Positions 12,196 to 24,983 are shown, counted from the stretch's first letter. The stretch is DNA of 64,000 nt from Leptasterias polaris (GCA_037783415.1 JAZGTN010000028.1:4164501-4228500); one strand, 5' to 3'. The notes: generated by a model from the letters alone, not told the origin. Numbers and translations: made by a program.

Positions 12196-12372
12196 TTAAA
12201 GGCAAAGTACACCTTTGGTTTTCGGAACCGTTTGATTGTTTCAATCCTATTGAAGTGAATCTAAAAATGCTTTTTACTATCGTAAGCTGATGTAGGCTTC
12301 TAACCAATACGTTTTTATTGTTATTAATTTTAAGAGTGATTACTGAACGTAGGCTATGCCTTCCCTTTAACT
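12196..12372. mobile_element. Short MITE, TTAAAGGCAAAG family
   Basis: Begins TTAAAGGCAAAGTACACC and ends CCTTCCCTTTAA. At 177 bp it looks like an internal-deletion version of the element at 30743-31105, whose left end is TTAAGGCAAAGTATACG. Confidence 0.55.
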
Positions 12373-13046
12373 CTTGACGATTTGAGAGTGAAGTAATTTG
12401 CCCATAAGAGGCAGCTAAGTGACTCTTTAATTATTGCGTGGACACTAGAGGTTGATGTGTGAATATGTTTGACAGAAACACCTGTTCGGTTATAAGGGAC
12501 TCGTGAGTTGATATGAGTTTGTTATAATGGCAAACAATCTCTGTCAATTGAATGCGCGTATTGATATAAAGTCAGGCCAAATATGTTGATACGAGAGAGT
12601 CTGTTTTTAGGGAGTGGATACATTTGTCATAAAATCAATTGATTTGTCAGCAGGGATCTGTGTTGGTATGAGGGAGAGTCAAGCGTTTTGAATGGAGCGA
12701 TATCACATGATTATGTGATGATGTGAGCACCTGGAGTCATTTCTGTTATGAGGGGATTGTTGTTCTTTTTTAAGACCAGCTGGAGGGGAGAGCCTCTAGA
12801 CAGGAGTGTGATTCTTTTAGGCAATCCTTCGGGCTTCATCTGGTTCTGTTTCCATTCTGCTGTACTTTCATTGTTCTTGTGTCTTTTCATGTTTTTACAA
12901 ATGAAATAATAAAAATATAAATGTAAAATATCGCCCCTTTGTGTTTGACATGAGGTCTGCTGATTCACGTGTAATTGAATTTGAGGGACTCACGTTCGCT
13001 AGTTTCTCCAGTTTATATAAGACTCTTCAATCCTCAGGGTCCTCTG
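12373..13046. other. Intergenic, nothing recognised
   Basis: No gene, repeat or RNA was recognised on either strand in this stretch. Confidence 0.4.
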
Positions 13047-13149
13047 TCACAGCATACCAAATAACCCCCCTCCCCCGCCCCCTCCCCCCATCCAACCCGG
13101 ACTCGACTGTATGTGAACATGTTCAAAACCCCCGTTGTGTAAATTGATT

Positions 13150-13560
13150 GTTTGTATCCCGCCCATCATCCCGCCCATATATTTCAAGGTCATGTTGAGA
13201 CAACCTCTACGACGAGGAGCATTTAGAAGGACATGACTAGCTGGCTCATCATGACGGAAAACGTGACCAGCTATAGCCGAACTTGAAGGCGACGCTGTCT
13301 GATGATGGTGGAGATTGGGAAGGGCACCGTGTAATGTGGAGTTTAGAGAGATTGTTGCCAAGAAACGTTCTGCACAGCACGCAACATCCGTGTATAGGAG
13401 CCATCAATGGATGTAGTGATTCGATCGGTCAGGGTCCAGCAGTCACACCCGTAGAGGAGGATGGATTCAACTGAAGTCTTCAGGATCTTAAGTTTGGAGG
13501 CATGGCCTTGCAAACGTTCATAAAATAAAAAGGTGGTTTCTAACACAGATAGCGTCTGTC
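13150..13560 (-). pseudogene. Non-LTR retrotransposon reverse transcriptase, C-terminal remnant
   Basis: Minus strand, two frames. 13546-13343 reads ...KILKTSVESILLYGCDCWTL..., then DGSYTRMLRAVQNVSW, the segment just after the polymerase domain in many non-LTR ORF2 proteins. The next frame (about 13340-13150) reads ALPNLHHHQ... and AGHVFRHDEPASHVLL, matching the following GH(V)xR motif region. A frameshift separates them, and both the catalytic domain and the 3' end are absent. Dead fragment. Clade (RTE-like or related) is inference. Confidence 0.65.
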
Positions 13561-13679
13561 CGTGAATTCTACGACCCTTACAAGAAGTAAGTTACATCCA
13601 GTTACTCGTCCTCTCAGCACATAGGTTGCCTTTACCGTGTCCAGCAATACCCTCCCCCATTGCTATTCTGTACCCTCGC

Positions 13680-14215
13680 CCTGGGAGTACAGTCTGTTAT
13701 TACATTGGTCTGGTGCCCCAGCCTGTCATCTATCCATGTTAGAGAGAGCACAGTGGCGAGTTGTTAAGCATGACAGGCCATGATTTAGCAGCTTCAATGG
13801 AACCCGTCTCAAATCGTCGTAAGATGTATCTTTCTTGTGCCTCTTCTATCACGGAATGTGCTCCAACGGTCTTCCACTGGCTGGTCCTTGATCTGTCCCT
13901 AGATCAAGGATTGGATGAACGACACACCTCTCTGTCCAGTCACATCTTCATACAGTCACGGTTCCCAAATGCAATTCCAAGATGCATTCAATGAGTTTTC
14001 TTCCCACGCACTTCTTCATGTTTGAATGCCTTGCCTGTATCTTGTTTCCCTGCTGCCTATTCTGTCCCAGTTCAAGCGTAATGTGAAGTGGATTCCTTCA
14101 ACTTAATTCTCTTCGCTTTCTTCTTGAATACCGTTTTTAGCCCGCACCTCGAGTGGCTTTTTTGTACCTTATGTGACGGGCGACTTCCACGAAATAAAAT
14201 AAAGTAAAACAACAT
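13680..14215 (+). pseudogene. Possible 3' end of a second non-LTR element
   Basis: On the plus strand, broken frames near 13970-14090 resemble a terminal FFPRT...NALP...FKRNV motif, as in many non-LTR ORF2 C-termini. They are followed by about 100 bp of UTR-like sequence and an AT-rich tail, AAATAAAATAAAGTAAAAC. Stops interrupt every frame. Assignment rests on one short motif. Confidence 0.35.
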
Positions 14216-15664
14216 GTTTAAAACAGAGCAATCGACAATACAGCTCAACAATTCTGCCCCGACATTCCGTAGAGATTATGTCCTGAAAACTTGGAACTGG
14301 ACGCTATCTTAACTATAAATTGAGTTTGTCGAATTCATTGTAATGCGAGTTTCGACACAAACTCATATAGAAGGAATTTATCAATCGAAGACCCAGCAAT
14401 TTGAAGTTACTCCCAAAGACCTTTCCCATAATAAGTAAATTGCACATTGCGCGTGCGCAGTAACACTACAGGTTTGCAAAATGAGGGAACATCACGCCTA
14501 ATATACCTTTCCATTGTTTATAAACAAACGCACTGGTTGGCATGGACGGCCGAATGTTAGTAAAACATTCAATCGTGTTAACAGATGTTTTAACCATTTT
14601 TTTCTTTTTTTTCTGCAAACCTTCAGCTAAATACATTTCCTACCAGTTGTTGCTTTGTTTCCAACAAATTCAACACTATTTTTGAATATGTTGTGTAACA
14701 TTGTTATAAACTGTGGCTTTCTGTTTTTGTTTTGCATTTATTGTTTTTCATAGTTTTCTAACCTCGGTTGACAAAATCTCGAGCTGTATTTTTAATACGC
14801 GTTGTTGCGTCTTTTAGAGTGCAAAACTCTATGGAGTTTGCCCACCACTAGTGTCTGTACGCATGCGTGAATGTAATTAGAATAATTATTTCATGGGATG
14901 GGCTAATATATTGGTGGGTAGATGGACGTATTTCTTACTTTCTAAGCATAGAAGAGTTTCGCTAAGCATAAATATATTACCAGACAATAATTATACCACG
15001 TTGGATTGAGACATCTTTTTGCTTAGCAGACAAATTCTGCTAAGCAGCTGAATACAATTTGACCACGGGCTTTACAAACTGAATGGTATGGTGGACTTCT
15101 GATTAAAAAGGGAAGTCTGAAAATCGCCTGTGAAATCATCAACAACTACTGACTTTAAAGGCGCCGATTCTTTGAATTACAGACGAGCTAGACCATGCAA
15201 AGATAATTGCACAAATTGAATAATGCAGTTTCTTAATTGAAGTAGAAGGCAAAGATGTATCATTCAAGAGTTGTGAAATTGAAGTGGGGTGAAGTGCCGT
15301 GTTGTAAATTACAAAACGGGCCGGTAGGGCTCTGGAAAAAAAGTGAAGCACACAATAAAGACTCGTGGTGAACAGGGCCGTGCAATTTACAGTAATTCTA
15401 CAAATTGATTTGGAAGTAACGGAGACGTGATGATTTGATTCTACGCTAAGTGTGTTGTAGGGAAATGAATAATATTTTTGGAAATCTTGCTTGCCGAGTC
15501 TAGCTAGCCCTTGGTAAGATTCCTAGTCACTGCTGACGGCACAATTTTAGGTACATTCCATCACCCCTTGGGCCTAAGACATTTTGTGTCTACTTTTATA
15601 GCGTATAAAGCAAACTGTTCAACAGTTTTTTTAAATTATTCACAAATCGTTTTTAAAATGTCTT
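14216..15664. other. Intergenic, no gene recognised
   Basis: AT-rich unique-looking sequence with several CTAAGCA words around 14940-15050. No domain-bearing ORF. Confidence 0.4.
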
Positions 15665-16041
15665 TTAAAGGCACTGTACACGTTTGGTAATTACTCAAAA
15701 TATATTAGCATAAATACTTACTTGGTAACGAGCAACGGAGAGCTGTTGATAGTATAAAACATTGTGAGAAACGACTCCCTCTGAAGTAACGTAGTTTTTG
15801 AGAAAGAGGTAATTTCTCACTAAAATAATAAAAGACTTCTGGCCAGAAGAAGCCTTTTATTCCTACCTGAAAGCACACTAATTTGTACAACAAGGGTGTT
15901 TTTTCTTTCATCATTTTCTTGCAACTTCAATGACCAATTGAGCCCAAATTTTCACAGGCTTGTTATTTTATGCATTTGTTGGGATACACCAAGTGAGAAT
16001 ACTGGTCTTTGACAATTACAAAACGTGTTCAGTGCCTTTAA
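15665..16041. mobile_element. MITE, TTAAAGGCACTG family (copy B)
   Basis: Near-identical to 934-1306 along its length and with the same ends. Differences include small indels such as an extra AGA in CCAGAAGAAGCC and an extra ACA in GTACAACAAGGG. The two copies lie in the same orientation. Confidence 0.8.
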
Positions 16042-16734
16042 AAAGGTCGCAGCACAGCTCCTGCTCGAAACTTTTTACCGTAATTGGATTATTCAAATAA
16101 AAGACTGTTGTATCATTTACAGCGAAATATGATGCAAGTCATAATGTTCAACTTAAAAACCAGCGCAGACGAACAAAGGGCAAAATCCATCAAGGGACCC
16201 CTTTCCATCCGTAACAAAAGCTCCGACTTAAAACCGGACACTGAGTGAGGCATATTCGGCTGTGACATTAATTTTGTGTTGAATATTGTAAAGGTTAATT
16301 TGATTGTGAGCAGTCTGCCGTGTCGGAACATCAAATGGAAAATTGGTCCACCTTTCTGCAAGAAGGTTTTATTGTTAAACGTGAAAGCTGTTTCTATTTT
16401 GGTCATTTTGTTTGGGGAGAATAGTTCAGTTTTGCTAACTTAGTAACGATAGTTTTCGTCTCGTACAAGGGAAAATTTAAATCAGTGTTCGGTGGCTCCG
16501 ATTATTATTATATGTTTTTTTAATGATTTGCGCTCAGTATCACATAATTACATCATGCCTCATCATTGGGTTTTGTTCTTCCCCCACCCCCATTCTTTTA
16601 CAAACAACTCAAAATACTATCCACTCCTCAGGCCACGCTACAAATCCCGAATTGTATTTGCCATTGATGGCCGAAGGGAATCATCGAAAGACAGTTTTGT
16701 AACAAGCCTTATTTTCATATATTAAAGACAATCA
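16042..16734. other. Intergenic, no gene recognised
   Basis: A 97-codon minus-strand ORF (16406-16113) has no domain features and no gene context. It is not accepted as a gene. Confidence 0.35.
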
Positions 16735-17062
16735 AATATTGCTTTAATTTTTATTTAGTTATTTATTAATCTATTACTGTCATTGCTGTTATTATTAATG
16801 TATTTTATTTATTTATTTATAATTTTTTTTAAAATCTTGTTAGTATTCTTATCGGTTTTTTCATTTTATTTCGTTTGTATTATATCATATTTTTTTTATT
16901 TTATTTTATGTTTATATAATTGTTATTATTTTTAAATATTTTTATTTTACTAGTTTTTCATTTATTTTTAATTATTATCACTCTTATTATTATTTTATTA
17001 TTTATTATTATTATTTATTTATTATTATTATATTTATTATATATATATATGGGGGGGGGGGG
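16735..17062. repeat. AT-rich low-complexity tract ending in a G homopolymer
   Basis: About 310 bp made almost only of A and T (ATTTATTTATT and TTATTATTATT words), then ATATATATAT and a run of about 12 G. Confidence 0.85.
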
Positions 17063-18247
17063 TTCTTTATAGAACCATTCGTTTGTGCATGTTTTCGATC
17101 TCATTTTGGGAGGGGGCACGTTTCCTGAGCAGAATCCCCCTGTTGGTTACGCCACTGTCAAAAGGGCACCCAACGGCTTTGGATCAACAAATTAGTTCAA
17201 GCAAAATCTTGGGCCATGTCCAAATTTGGCTTCGGCAGTGGCTACCTAAAACAAACAAAAAAACTATTCTTCAACGTGATCGCTTCAGCCAACGGCCATT
17301 ATAGACGTAGCCAAAGTCAATCTAGCCAAAGTCAATCGTGTTAAAACACACCATTGAGGTCGACTTCGATTGAGGAAAGTGACTTCCAATGCATGCAGTT
17401 AGCCAGCAGAACGTGGCAGCAGGAAGGTCGGTCTGTTGTGATTGTTCAAACCAACGCCCCTCTACATCCTGATGATCTGATTAATAAGACCAAAGTAAAT
17501 GGATTGAATCTGGGAAGCTGCTAGTTTGATAAGGTGACTCCTGTGTTTGTAACGACAACCTTGTTCTTAAACGGCTAGTTTTGTGTTTAGGGCATTTGTA
17601 GTCATTATACGCCCCTTGCATATGACGTCACAAACCCAAACAGCGTCCTCATCCGAACTAGCGGCGGCCACGATTACTACTACGACTGCTGCTGAGGGTG
17701 TTGCTAAGGACGTCCCATATAGACCATGTGACCTGTGACATCACATGTTTACAAAAGAGCCACAGAGCCCGGACTTCCTGCAGGCACAGTTTGTACGCAG
17801 CAATTGTTTTATGGAGATTGCACTGTCTGATTTTTCTCAACTTTGTATATTATAAAGAAAGGGGGGGGGGGGGGGGACACTCAAAAGGTGTACAGCTGTT
17901 ACTTTTGTAACTCTTTAATTTATGTGAAAATTTTGACACAAAATGTAAATTTTCCCATCTGACCAGTGTAGTATCTTGCCTGTCGGGAAATGCATTAGAA
18001 CGTATAAGGTCACTCTTTTTGTAAACAAATGTATACCATGGTCTTTATCAACGCACAATGACACGGAAATCTAGCCGTAGCCGTAACTGTAGACGCCCAT
18101 TCGGACACAGCCTTTCATTTGTTGAGAGGGTTTTCGGCGCATACACGTCTGTTTGACTTCATCGGCAATTGCGGCCAATGCAAGAGTTTCCGTTTGATGT
18201 TACTAATGTTGTCAGGCTCGGTCTTTGACTGATTAGAACCTGTGTGC
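17063..18247. other. Intergenic; hAT-like element end near 17140-17158
   Basis: GTTGGTTACGCCACTG at about 17142-17157 has the form of a hAT-type MITE right end (complement CAGTGGCGTAACC). The matching left end was not located. A run of about 17 G lies near 17860-17876. No gene. Confidence 0.35.
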
Positions 18248-18584
18248 TTTAAAGGGTGTGTACAACATTGGTAATTTTCAAAGACCTGTATCCACACTTG
18301 ATGTGACCCATCATATACATGAAATAACAAACCTGTAAAAGTTTCAGCTCAATCGGTCTTCGGGGTCATGAGAAAACAGTGAAAAACCCCATTATATGTT
18401 TTAACTTTTTTTAAAACATCAGATATTATCCTGCAGGATAAAGACTATTGTTTTACTCATTTCCTAAAAACTATGGCATTTCAAGCCAAAACTATTTCAA
18501 GTAAAGTTTTCCAACATGACCATCTTTATATACCATGTGAACATTTATATTTTCAATCTTACCAATGTGGTACACACCCTTTAA
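18248..18584. mobile_element. MITE with ends AAAGGGTGTGTAC / GTACACACCCTTT
   Basis: About 337 bp. Left end TTTAAAGGGTGTGTACAACA is inverted at the right as GTGGTACACACCCTTTAAA. Internal CATATACATGAAATAACAA is shared with 29232-29593, so these are diverged members of one family. No coding content. Confidence 0.8.
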
Positions 18585-20295
18585 AGACGCAGATCCAGTA
18601 GGTAAGTCCTAGGGGGGGTCCTGACTTCTAGCCTGCTCAAGACAACTTTTTGATGCTTCTTCCTTTTTACTTCCTTTTCCCTTTTGTACAATTACTTCCT
18701 TGAGATTAATTTTTATTTTTAGTTCGCTGGACAATTATTTTCTTGACGAATGTTCCCGTTCCCGATGAGAATTGCTTTCTTCCTGAAAGAGAGCTCAACC
18801 CAAAATCAAACACGAAAAGAGATGGAAAATAAATAATGCATCTACGCTCAGACAACAACCTCCACTCTGCTCGCAATTCCCTCTTTTCAGCCTCTTAATC
18901 AGTTTAAGAAATCTCCAAGACTGGCTTCACAAATTCAATATTGGAAATTGAATTATTGCTTTCCACAGACGGTTCTTATTTACTTGTAACGGAATTTCGA
19001 GACGCAAGCTTTTCTTCTTCTTCTTCTTCTTTGTCCATCAGGGACATAGACTAACACCAATTTGCCCTTCCCCCCGTTATACGATTTTGTACACGTCTTT
19101 CTCTCAAGAACGTTCCAAGGTCTGAAAGTTTTAACTTTAATGTTGTTGTTTTTATTTCTGTGACTCAATAAGTATAGTTTTAAGTGCATTACACATTTTA
19201 CAAGTCCTCACACACATTTCAGTAATATTATAACAATTAAAATTCATCAGGCGCTATTCCATCAAGATCATAGCGCACGTAACACAACTTATTGTGGATA
19301 CCGATAGAGGTGAGTCTTAATAGCTTTACGAAATAGAGATAAACTAAAAGATTCCCTAATACAGGAGGAAGATTGTTCCAAATATATTGGTCCAGCTATA
19401 CTCAATGCTTTTTGACCCAGAACTTTGTTTGCACGAGGAACATTGAAGTGATTGATGTTAAGTGTGGACCGAGGACAACTGTGTATTCAGTATTTTATAA
19501 AAGTCGCGGTTCAAGAAAGAATTGCATGCCTAAAGAGAACTTATTCGAAAGGGTAAATAGATCGCCTTTGATATCGGAGTACTTTGCCCTTGAATTTGCA
19601 AGTCTAGAAGTATCTCGCCAAGTAGTCTTGAAAATGACAACAGAATGACAGAAACGAATCTGAATGAGAAGAACGAAATCATGTGTGCAAGAAAACGAAA
19701 TTGAAAGCTACCGTAGCTTTAAAAAAAAACACTGGTTTAAATCAATTAGTTGATAAAACCAAATTAGATTTTGCTGAAATTGACCGGAAAAGCCTTTGAA
19801 TATTGCATCGGTAATTCAACACCCGTTCTGATGACAATTCGGGTTTCCCGCCAATCTCACCAAGTTTTCATTCAATTTCACGCCTGACTCATTCAATTGA
19901 GATTGAAATTGAAAAAATATCCATCAGATCTTCATTCAACAACAAAACGCAATCAATCAATTTCACTGTACAAGTTTCTATGGTCATTTGGCGTCATTCC
20001 TCCCCTGCGTAAGAGATGCGTTCAAAATGAAGTGTATCCCAATTTCATCTGCACTAGGTGTAAAGGCTGGATTGGGCCTTTGTTTTCACTATTTAATGGG
20101 CAAACACATTTCAATTTTCAATCATTTTTTCGCTGTTCCTGCAAGTTCGATTGTAAGTATAAAACTTAGAAATAATTTTACACAAAACTTAAGAATTAAT
20201 GAGCAAAGTAAAAGAATAAACAAACATATACCAGCAACAAGATGCCCCCTATGGATTTATCCAAAAATGGTTGTGTTCAAACATTTTGAGCACAT

Positions 20296-20331
<36 letters not shown>

Positions 20332-20724
20332 GGGAGAGAGAGAGGGGGGGGGGGGGGAGATCATCGTGTAAACCAGACCCTTAGCCTAACCCTTTTAATT
20401 CACCGTTTCGTGACAGAACCTAAATTAGCCTGATATAAATCGTAAAGACGTCAATAATTGGAATACACAGATCTCAGAATAAAGAGGAAAATCCTTTCGG
20501 TTGATTTGTAAAAATCAAGAGAAATTCAATGGCCAATATTTCTTTCAAACTATTACTTAGACAAATTTAGAAGTTGTTCTGGAAAACCTATTTCGCTGTC
20601 ATTATGAGATTTACTTGTTTAGAGGGGGGATGGGTCACTATTTTACTCCATGTAAATATTTGTAATTAAGTGTGGAAATAAACACAAAATAAAATATAAA
20701 TAAACTGAATTTAATAAAATGTAG
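18585..20724. other. Intergenic, no gene; (GA)n-(G)n microsatellite at 20297-20358
   Basis: Contains a (GA)n tract followed by interleaved G runs at 20297-20358. 19240-19640 resembles repetitive non-coding sequence but was not assigned to a family. ORFs of 90-127 codons near 19373-20371 lack domains, and the longest ends inside the microsatellite. Confidence 0.4.
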
Positions 20725-20860
20725 TTAAAGGTATACAGGATTTGTATAGAGCTGACAAATAGTCGCAGACAGTGTTCATATTTTGTGTGATCAGCCACCT
20801 GTAATTAAAACAAACTGTGAACATTTGGGCTTAATCCGTTGTGTGAGTCAGGAGACAATA
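20725..20860. mobile_element. Partial MITE related to 29232-29593
   Basis: Begins TTAAAGGTATACAGGA and shares GAGCTGACAAAT(A), CAGACAGTGTTCAT and TTTTGTGTGATCA with 29232-29593. The right half is lost or too diverged. Confidence 0.55.
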
Positions 20861-21433
20861 GGGAAAAAACATGCACAATTTTCAGCATGTAAACACATTG
20901 TCCTTATTTCTGGTTGTAATTAACCGAAATAATCTTTTCCGTGTTTTTTTCATGTTTATATACAGTTCCCTCCAATATGACTTCATTTCAGAGGGAAATA
21001 ATTCACACACAAAAATTGTTTTAGTATGAACTTCATAATCAGTAAAGCTTTCAGACTAAATAAAAGTAAACAACGATGGTTGTTTTTGTACGTATCAATC
21101 TTGTAAAAAAAACTTAAAATAGAGTTGAAATGAATCTCAGACTTCTCTCAGGAAAAACAATCACATCAAACAGAATGGTTACCTTGTCGGGCTCCAATTT
21201 CCATTAAACGTCAAGCCAACAAAAACAACTGAACCTTGATTCCCTTTATCTTTAGAAAATCGTCTTCCTAACTCCATCAAACGTCAGCCTACATTAAACG
21301 CCTCCCGGCCATTCGAGATACCGTAGATATAGGTATTCTGTATAACATTTGAAATCCGGGCAGGAAAGCGAGCCTTCTAAAAATTAAGGGCAGTTTTCAT
21401 GACAGCGTCACCTGCAAACTCTAAAATAACCAA
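20861..21433. other. Intergenic, nothing recognised
   Basis: No gene or clear repeat was seen. Confidence 0.35.
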
Positions 21434-21606
21434 AAACGACCCGGATCTGGGTTTCGTGAGGCCTGACCCATTATTTAATGGGTCAATATGACCTGAAATC
21501 TGTGTCAAATTGACCGAGAAATTAGTCAGATTGACCCAGAATCCGGGTTAATATCCACTTTTTTTTTTACCAGTGTCCGGGAAGTGGGTCAAGTTTCCTC
21601 TGACCC
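21434..21606. repeat. GACCCGG-type repeat (copy 1, degenerate)
   Basis: Contains GACCCGGATCTGGGT, TGACCCATTATTTAATGGGTCA (an inverted pair) and GACCCAGAATCCGGGT words. Related to 25484-25684 and 42078-42340. Confidence 0.6.
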
Positions 21607-22441
21607 GTTTGTGCAGTACAACAAAGGTACAGATTAATAATTGATTTGTTTTCCATCTCAGCCGAGTCTGTTGATGGGAGTGATACTAAATGAATCTCGT
21701 TTACGTGTTCTATTGGTAATTTAACAGTAAAGGTAAAAGCACGTAATGCCACCAAATGTAACTATATTGGTGCTTCACAAGACACTGTAACGGTACAAAA
21801 CAATCTGATGCAATGTATCAGATCAACGACAGTGAATGTAGAATTTGTAAGTATTTTTCAACGACTTGAAACATAGTAAACCACATTATTTCATCACCAC
21901 CAAAAATTGAAGATAACAGTGCACACACTTCATTAATTTGAAAACTAAATTTAGATCGTGCTCAAGTGTTCTAGATTAAAATATGTAAGTATATTATCTG
22001 AAATGTTTTGTAAGCTTGAACCCCACCGTATAACAGTAAGGGTTTTAACTCTCAATAATACAACACAAAAAATCAACATTTGATCATTATAGTTTGGGCC
22101 TTATGCACATGACGTCATTTGAGTTGGGCGGCCCGGCCAAAGGTAAAAAGAAGGTTGCTTATTGGCCCATCTTTAGTTTCCAGTTGTTTATGTGTTTTAA
22201 CATTGTTAACCGAGGCCTATAAGTTTCAGAACTTCAGGAGCTTTACTCAATTAATTATGATAACTATTGGCATTGCAACTTTGCACCGAAACTGACAATA
22301 CGTCGCCACGAACTGACACTAAGGTTCAATTCACCATTACAACACACGGCGCGCACCAGCCTCAAGAACAAAAGCACCGTGCAGTTCAAAGCATCAAGTA
22401 TCAACTCTGTAGGGAATCTAGTTGAATTAACCTTAAAATTT
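21607..22441. other. Intergenic, no gene recognised
   Basis: Left flank of the fold-back element. No coding region or RNA recognised. Confidence 0.35.
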
Positions 22442-22450
22442 GTAGGAAAG

Positions 22451-23563
22451 TACGAAAGCCCAATCGAGCCACTGAAGTATATATATTATCAGCGGGAACT
22501 AATTCGTTATAACGAATTATTAATTCATATAATTTGGCTTTTTAACCCAACAACGATGTGTGCTTAACACACATCGTTGTAGGGTAAAAAAACAAATTAT
22601 ATTCATTATCCCCGATGCAAAAATTAACATCTAGGCCCTATTGAATTATAATCGGTTAAAACGAATTATTAATCCGTTAAAACGAATTAATAATCCGTTA
22701 AAACGAATTAATAATCCGTTAAAACGAATTAGAATCCGTTAAAACGAATTAGTAATCCGTTATACCGAATTACAATTGGCCCACCTCCATGGTGCGACTG
22801 GACGGCCCAGTGCGAATTGATGATTTCGGATGTTGATAGCCGTTGACTACAACAACGATGAGTTATGGAACTTTTCGGCGTTCTTGCATATACGAAATCT
22901 TCAATTCGGACTCGGCCGTTCAGTCGCACCATGGAGATGGGCCAATTGTTAATTCGTAATCGTTATAACGAATTTAAATTCGTTATAACGAATTAGTAAT
23001 CCGTTAAAACGAATTAGTAATCCGTTACAACGAATTAACAATTGGCCCATCTCCATGATGCGACGTACTGTACGGCCGAGTCCGAATTGATGCCTTCGGC
23101 AGGGGCCGGCTATGTGGATATGGCCGGAACGACGGTCGGGCACGGCCGCACAGTCACACCATGGAGGTGGGCCAATTGTTAATTCGCTAGAACGTATTAT
23201 TAATTCGTTTTAACGGATTATTAATTCGTTATAACGAATTAACAATTGGCCCGGGCCCACCTCCATTGTGCGACTGTGCGGCCGAGTCCGAATTGATGAT
23301 CCCGGCAGTGGTTTAATGGCAGGAACGCGCGCCGCATCCGCAATCATCAAATCGGACTCGGCCGTACAGTACGTCGCAGCATGGAGATGGGCCAATTGTT
23401 AATTCGTTATAACGGATTATTAATTCGTTTTAACGGATTACTAATTCGTTTTAACGGATTACTAATTCGTGTTAACGGATTACTAATTCGTAATAACGAA
23501 TTAGTAATTCGTTATAACGAATTAGTTCCCGCTGATATATTTCAGTGGCACGATTGGGCTTTC
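22451..23563. mobile_element. Modular fold-back element with 9-bp flanking direct repeat
   Basis: Outer inverted arms (about 22451-22520 and 23515-23563) share CGAAAGCCCAATCG, GCCACTGAA and CAGCGGGAACTAATTCG. The direct repeat GTAGGAAAG flanks at 22442-22450 and 23564-23572. Inside are five AT-rich blocks of palindromic 20-bp-scale units (AATTCGTTATAACGAATT and AATTCGTTTTAACGGATT) separating three GC-richer modules at about 22768-22957, 23034-23184 and 23236-23404. Each module is bounded by CAATTGGCCC / GGGCCAATTG plus a CTCCATGGTGCGAC-like inverted pair. No protein is encoded. Sea urchin TU-type fold-back elements are a known precedent for repeat-built inverted arms; a relationship is inference. 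Confidence 0.85.
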
Positions 23564-23572
23564 GTAGGAAAG

Positions 23573-24084
23573 CTTGATTTTAAAAAGCGTTAAACTTTAA
23601 ACCCCGTTTTCTCCGATTGCTACGCTTTTTAGTAATACCTACGTGTGCGTCAGTTTGTGGCGTCGGTGACGATATGTGCGTTTTCCATCATTGCATGATC
23701 GTTTACCTCTAACATGGCGGCGTGGTGTGACGTCAAAACATAATGTTTATAATAACAGTAAATAATAACATCATTGAATAACTTAAAATAGTTGTGAACT
23801 TTTGCGGGACACCACACTAAGCGATAAACCATCTCATGGTGAATATTATGCCCTACTTTTGGTAAGACATCTATTTGTAGTCAGTCTTGAGGGTACCTTG
23901 ACAGTACAATGTAAACAGTTTGACCTTCCATTTAAATTGTGACAGAAAGCCGTTATCGATCAACCCGCTTAAGAACACTGCTCAAGTCTCGTGAACGTCA
24001 ACGTTTTAGTGCTTGATTTTGTTCCATAATATAATGTGCTGCACCAAGTAGCAAAAACTGCCAAGAGTCTTCTCGCTGAAAACA
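23573..24084. other. Intergenic, nothing recognised
   Basis: No gene or repeat assigned. Confidence 0.35.
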
Positions 24085-24311
24085 GCACCGTACTCAGGCT
24101 CTGTTGCTTCTGATCAGCAGAGTGTGGGTTCGAGTCCTGGTCGTGACAATTGTGTCCTTGAGCAAGGAACTGTAATTGCTTTGTCCGTAAAAGAACCCAC
24201 ACTCATCGTGGTAGAGTAGTGGTTAACCCACGTGTTTCTGGTTCACATAGCAAGCTCCCTACTTCACAGGTTTCCTTAGGCTTGCGAGCTACAGCAATTA
24301 AGTTCACTTAT
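24085..24311 (+). mobile_element. tRNA-derived SINE copy
   Basis: GGTTCGAGTCC at about 24127-24137 is a perfect RNA polymerase III B-box of tRNA type. It is followed by GTGTCCTTGAGCAAGG and AAAGAACCCACACTC, a layout I recognise from echinoderm tRNA-derived SINEs. No intact A-box was seen upstream, so this copy is probably inactive. Not a functional tRNA: no cloverleaf could be drawn. Confidence 0.65.
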
Positions 24312-24716
24312 GAGACATCCTTGGTTTCAATACCAGAAACATGTAACAATAATTTATACAGCATTTTCGTGCATCTTTAAGGCAACACACTGCACTGCAT
24401 GTTAAAGGAATACTTTGGAAAGTACAGGAGCTGTTCATTATCATGATGTATTTACAATCCTCAGGGAAATTAGGTGGAAATTAGAAAGTGACGGACTTGT
24501 TTTCCTCGAGATTGCTTGGAACTGGTTGCCTGTGTAATAATGTTTAAAGGGACACGTTTCTCAAACGTGCAGGTTTCAAATCAAAAATCGTGGTTATTTT
24601 CAATAATGTAAAGAAATAAATTATTATATACTTATTGTTTTCGTTTTCAACTTGTTAATTGACCTTGTCAATAAAGCAGTCCCATTTAGCAGTATTTCTT
24701 GTCATACACGGTAAAA
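24312..24716. other. Intergenic, nothing recognised
   Basis: No gene or repeat assigned. Confidence 0.3.
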
Positions 24717-24983
24717 ACTGGGGAGTTAAAATTGATACCATGAGTGTTCTCACATTATTAGATACAAAAATAAATAAACACAATTTACAACATAAGGTGT
24801 TAAAATTTCTGCAAAAATAATTACATTTAGTGGTGCCATTTTAACACCATTATAATGTTAATTTTGAAGCTATCTTCGGTATAATTATGTGAGTTTTGAA
24901 TTGAATTGAATTGAATTGAATTGAATTTGAATTGAATTGACAACACATATGGTGTAAATTTTATCACCCCAGTTTTTGCAGTG
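24717..24983. mobile_element. CACTG-ended MITE with internal GAATT microsatellite
   Basis: Left end CACGGTAAAAACTGGGG, right end CCCCAGTTTTTGCAGTG, flanked by TA on both sides. Shares GGTGTTAAAAT and GGTGTAAATTTT modules with 40140-40371. A (TTGAA)n microsatellite occupies about 24895-24940. Confidence 0.75.

Noticed and set aside
16113..16406. 97-codon minus-strand ORF
   Set aside because: No recognisable motif, hydrophobic pattern or splice context; AT-rich chance ORF.
19988..20371. 127-codon plus-strand ORF
   Set aside because: Ends in a (GA)n-(G)n microsatellite; no domain; neighbouring repeats.
22620..23530. CRISPR-like or telomere-like repeats
   Set aside because: Repeats are palindromic units within an inverted-repeat transposable element with a 9-bp target duplication.
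24085..24200. tRNA gene
   Set aside because: Perfect B-box but no A-box at the right distance and no cloverleaf; fits a tRNA-derived SINE.
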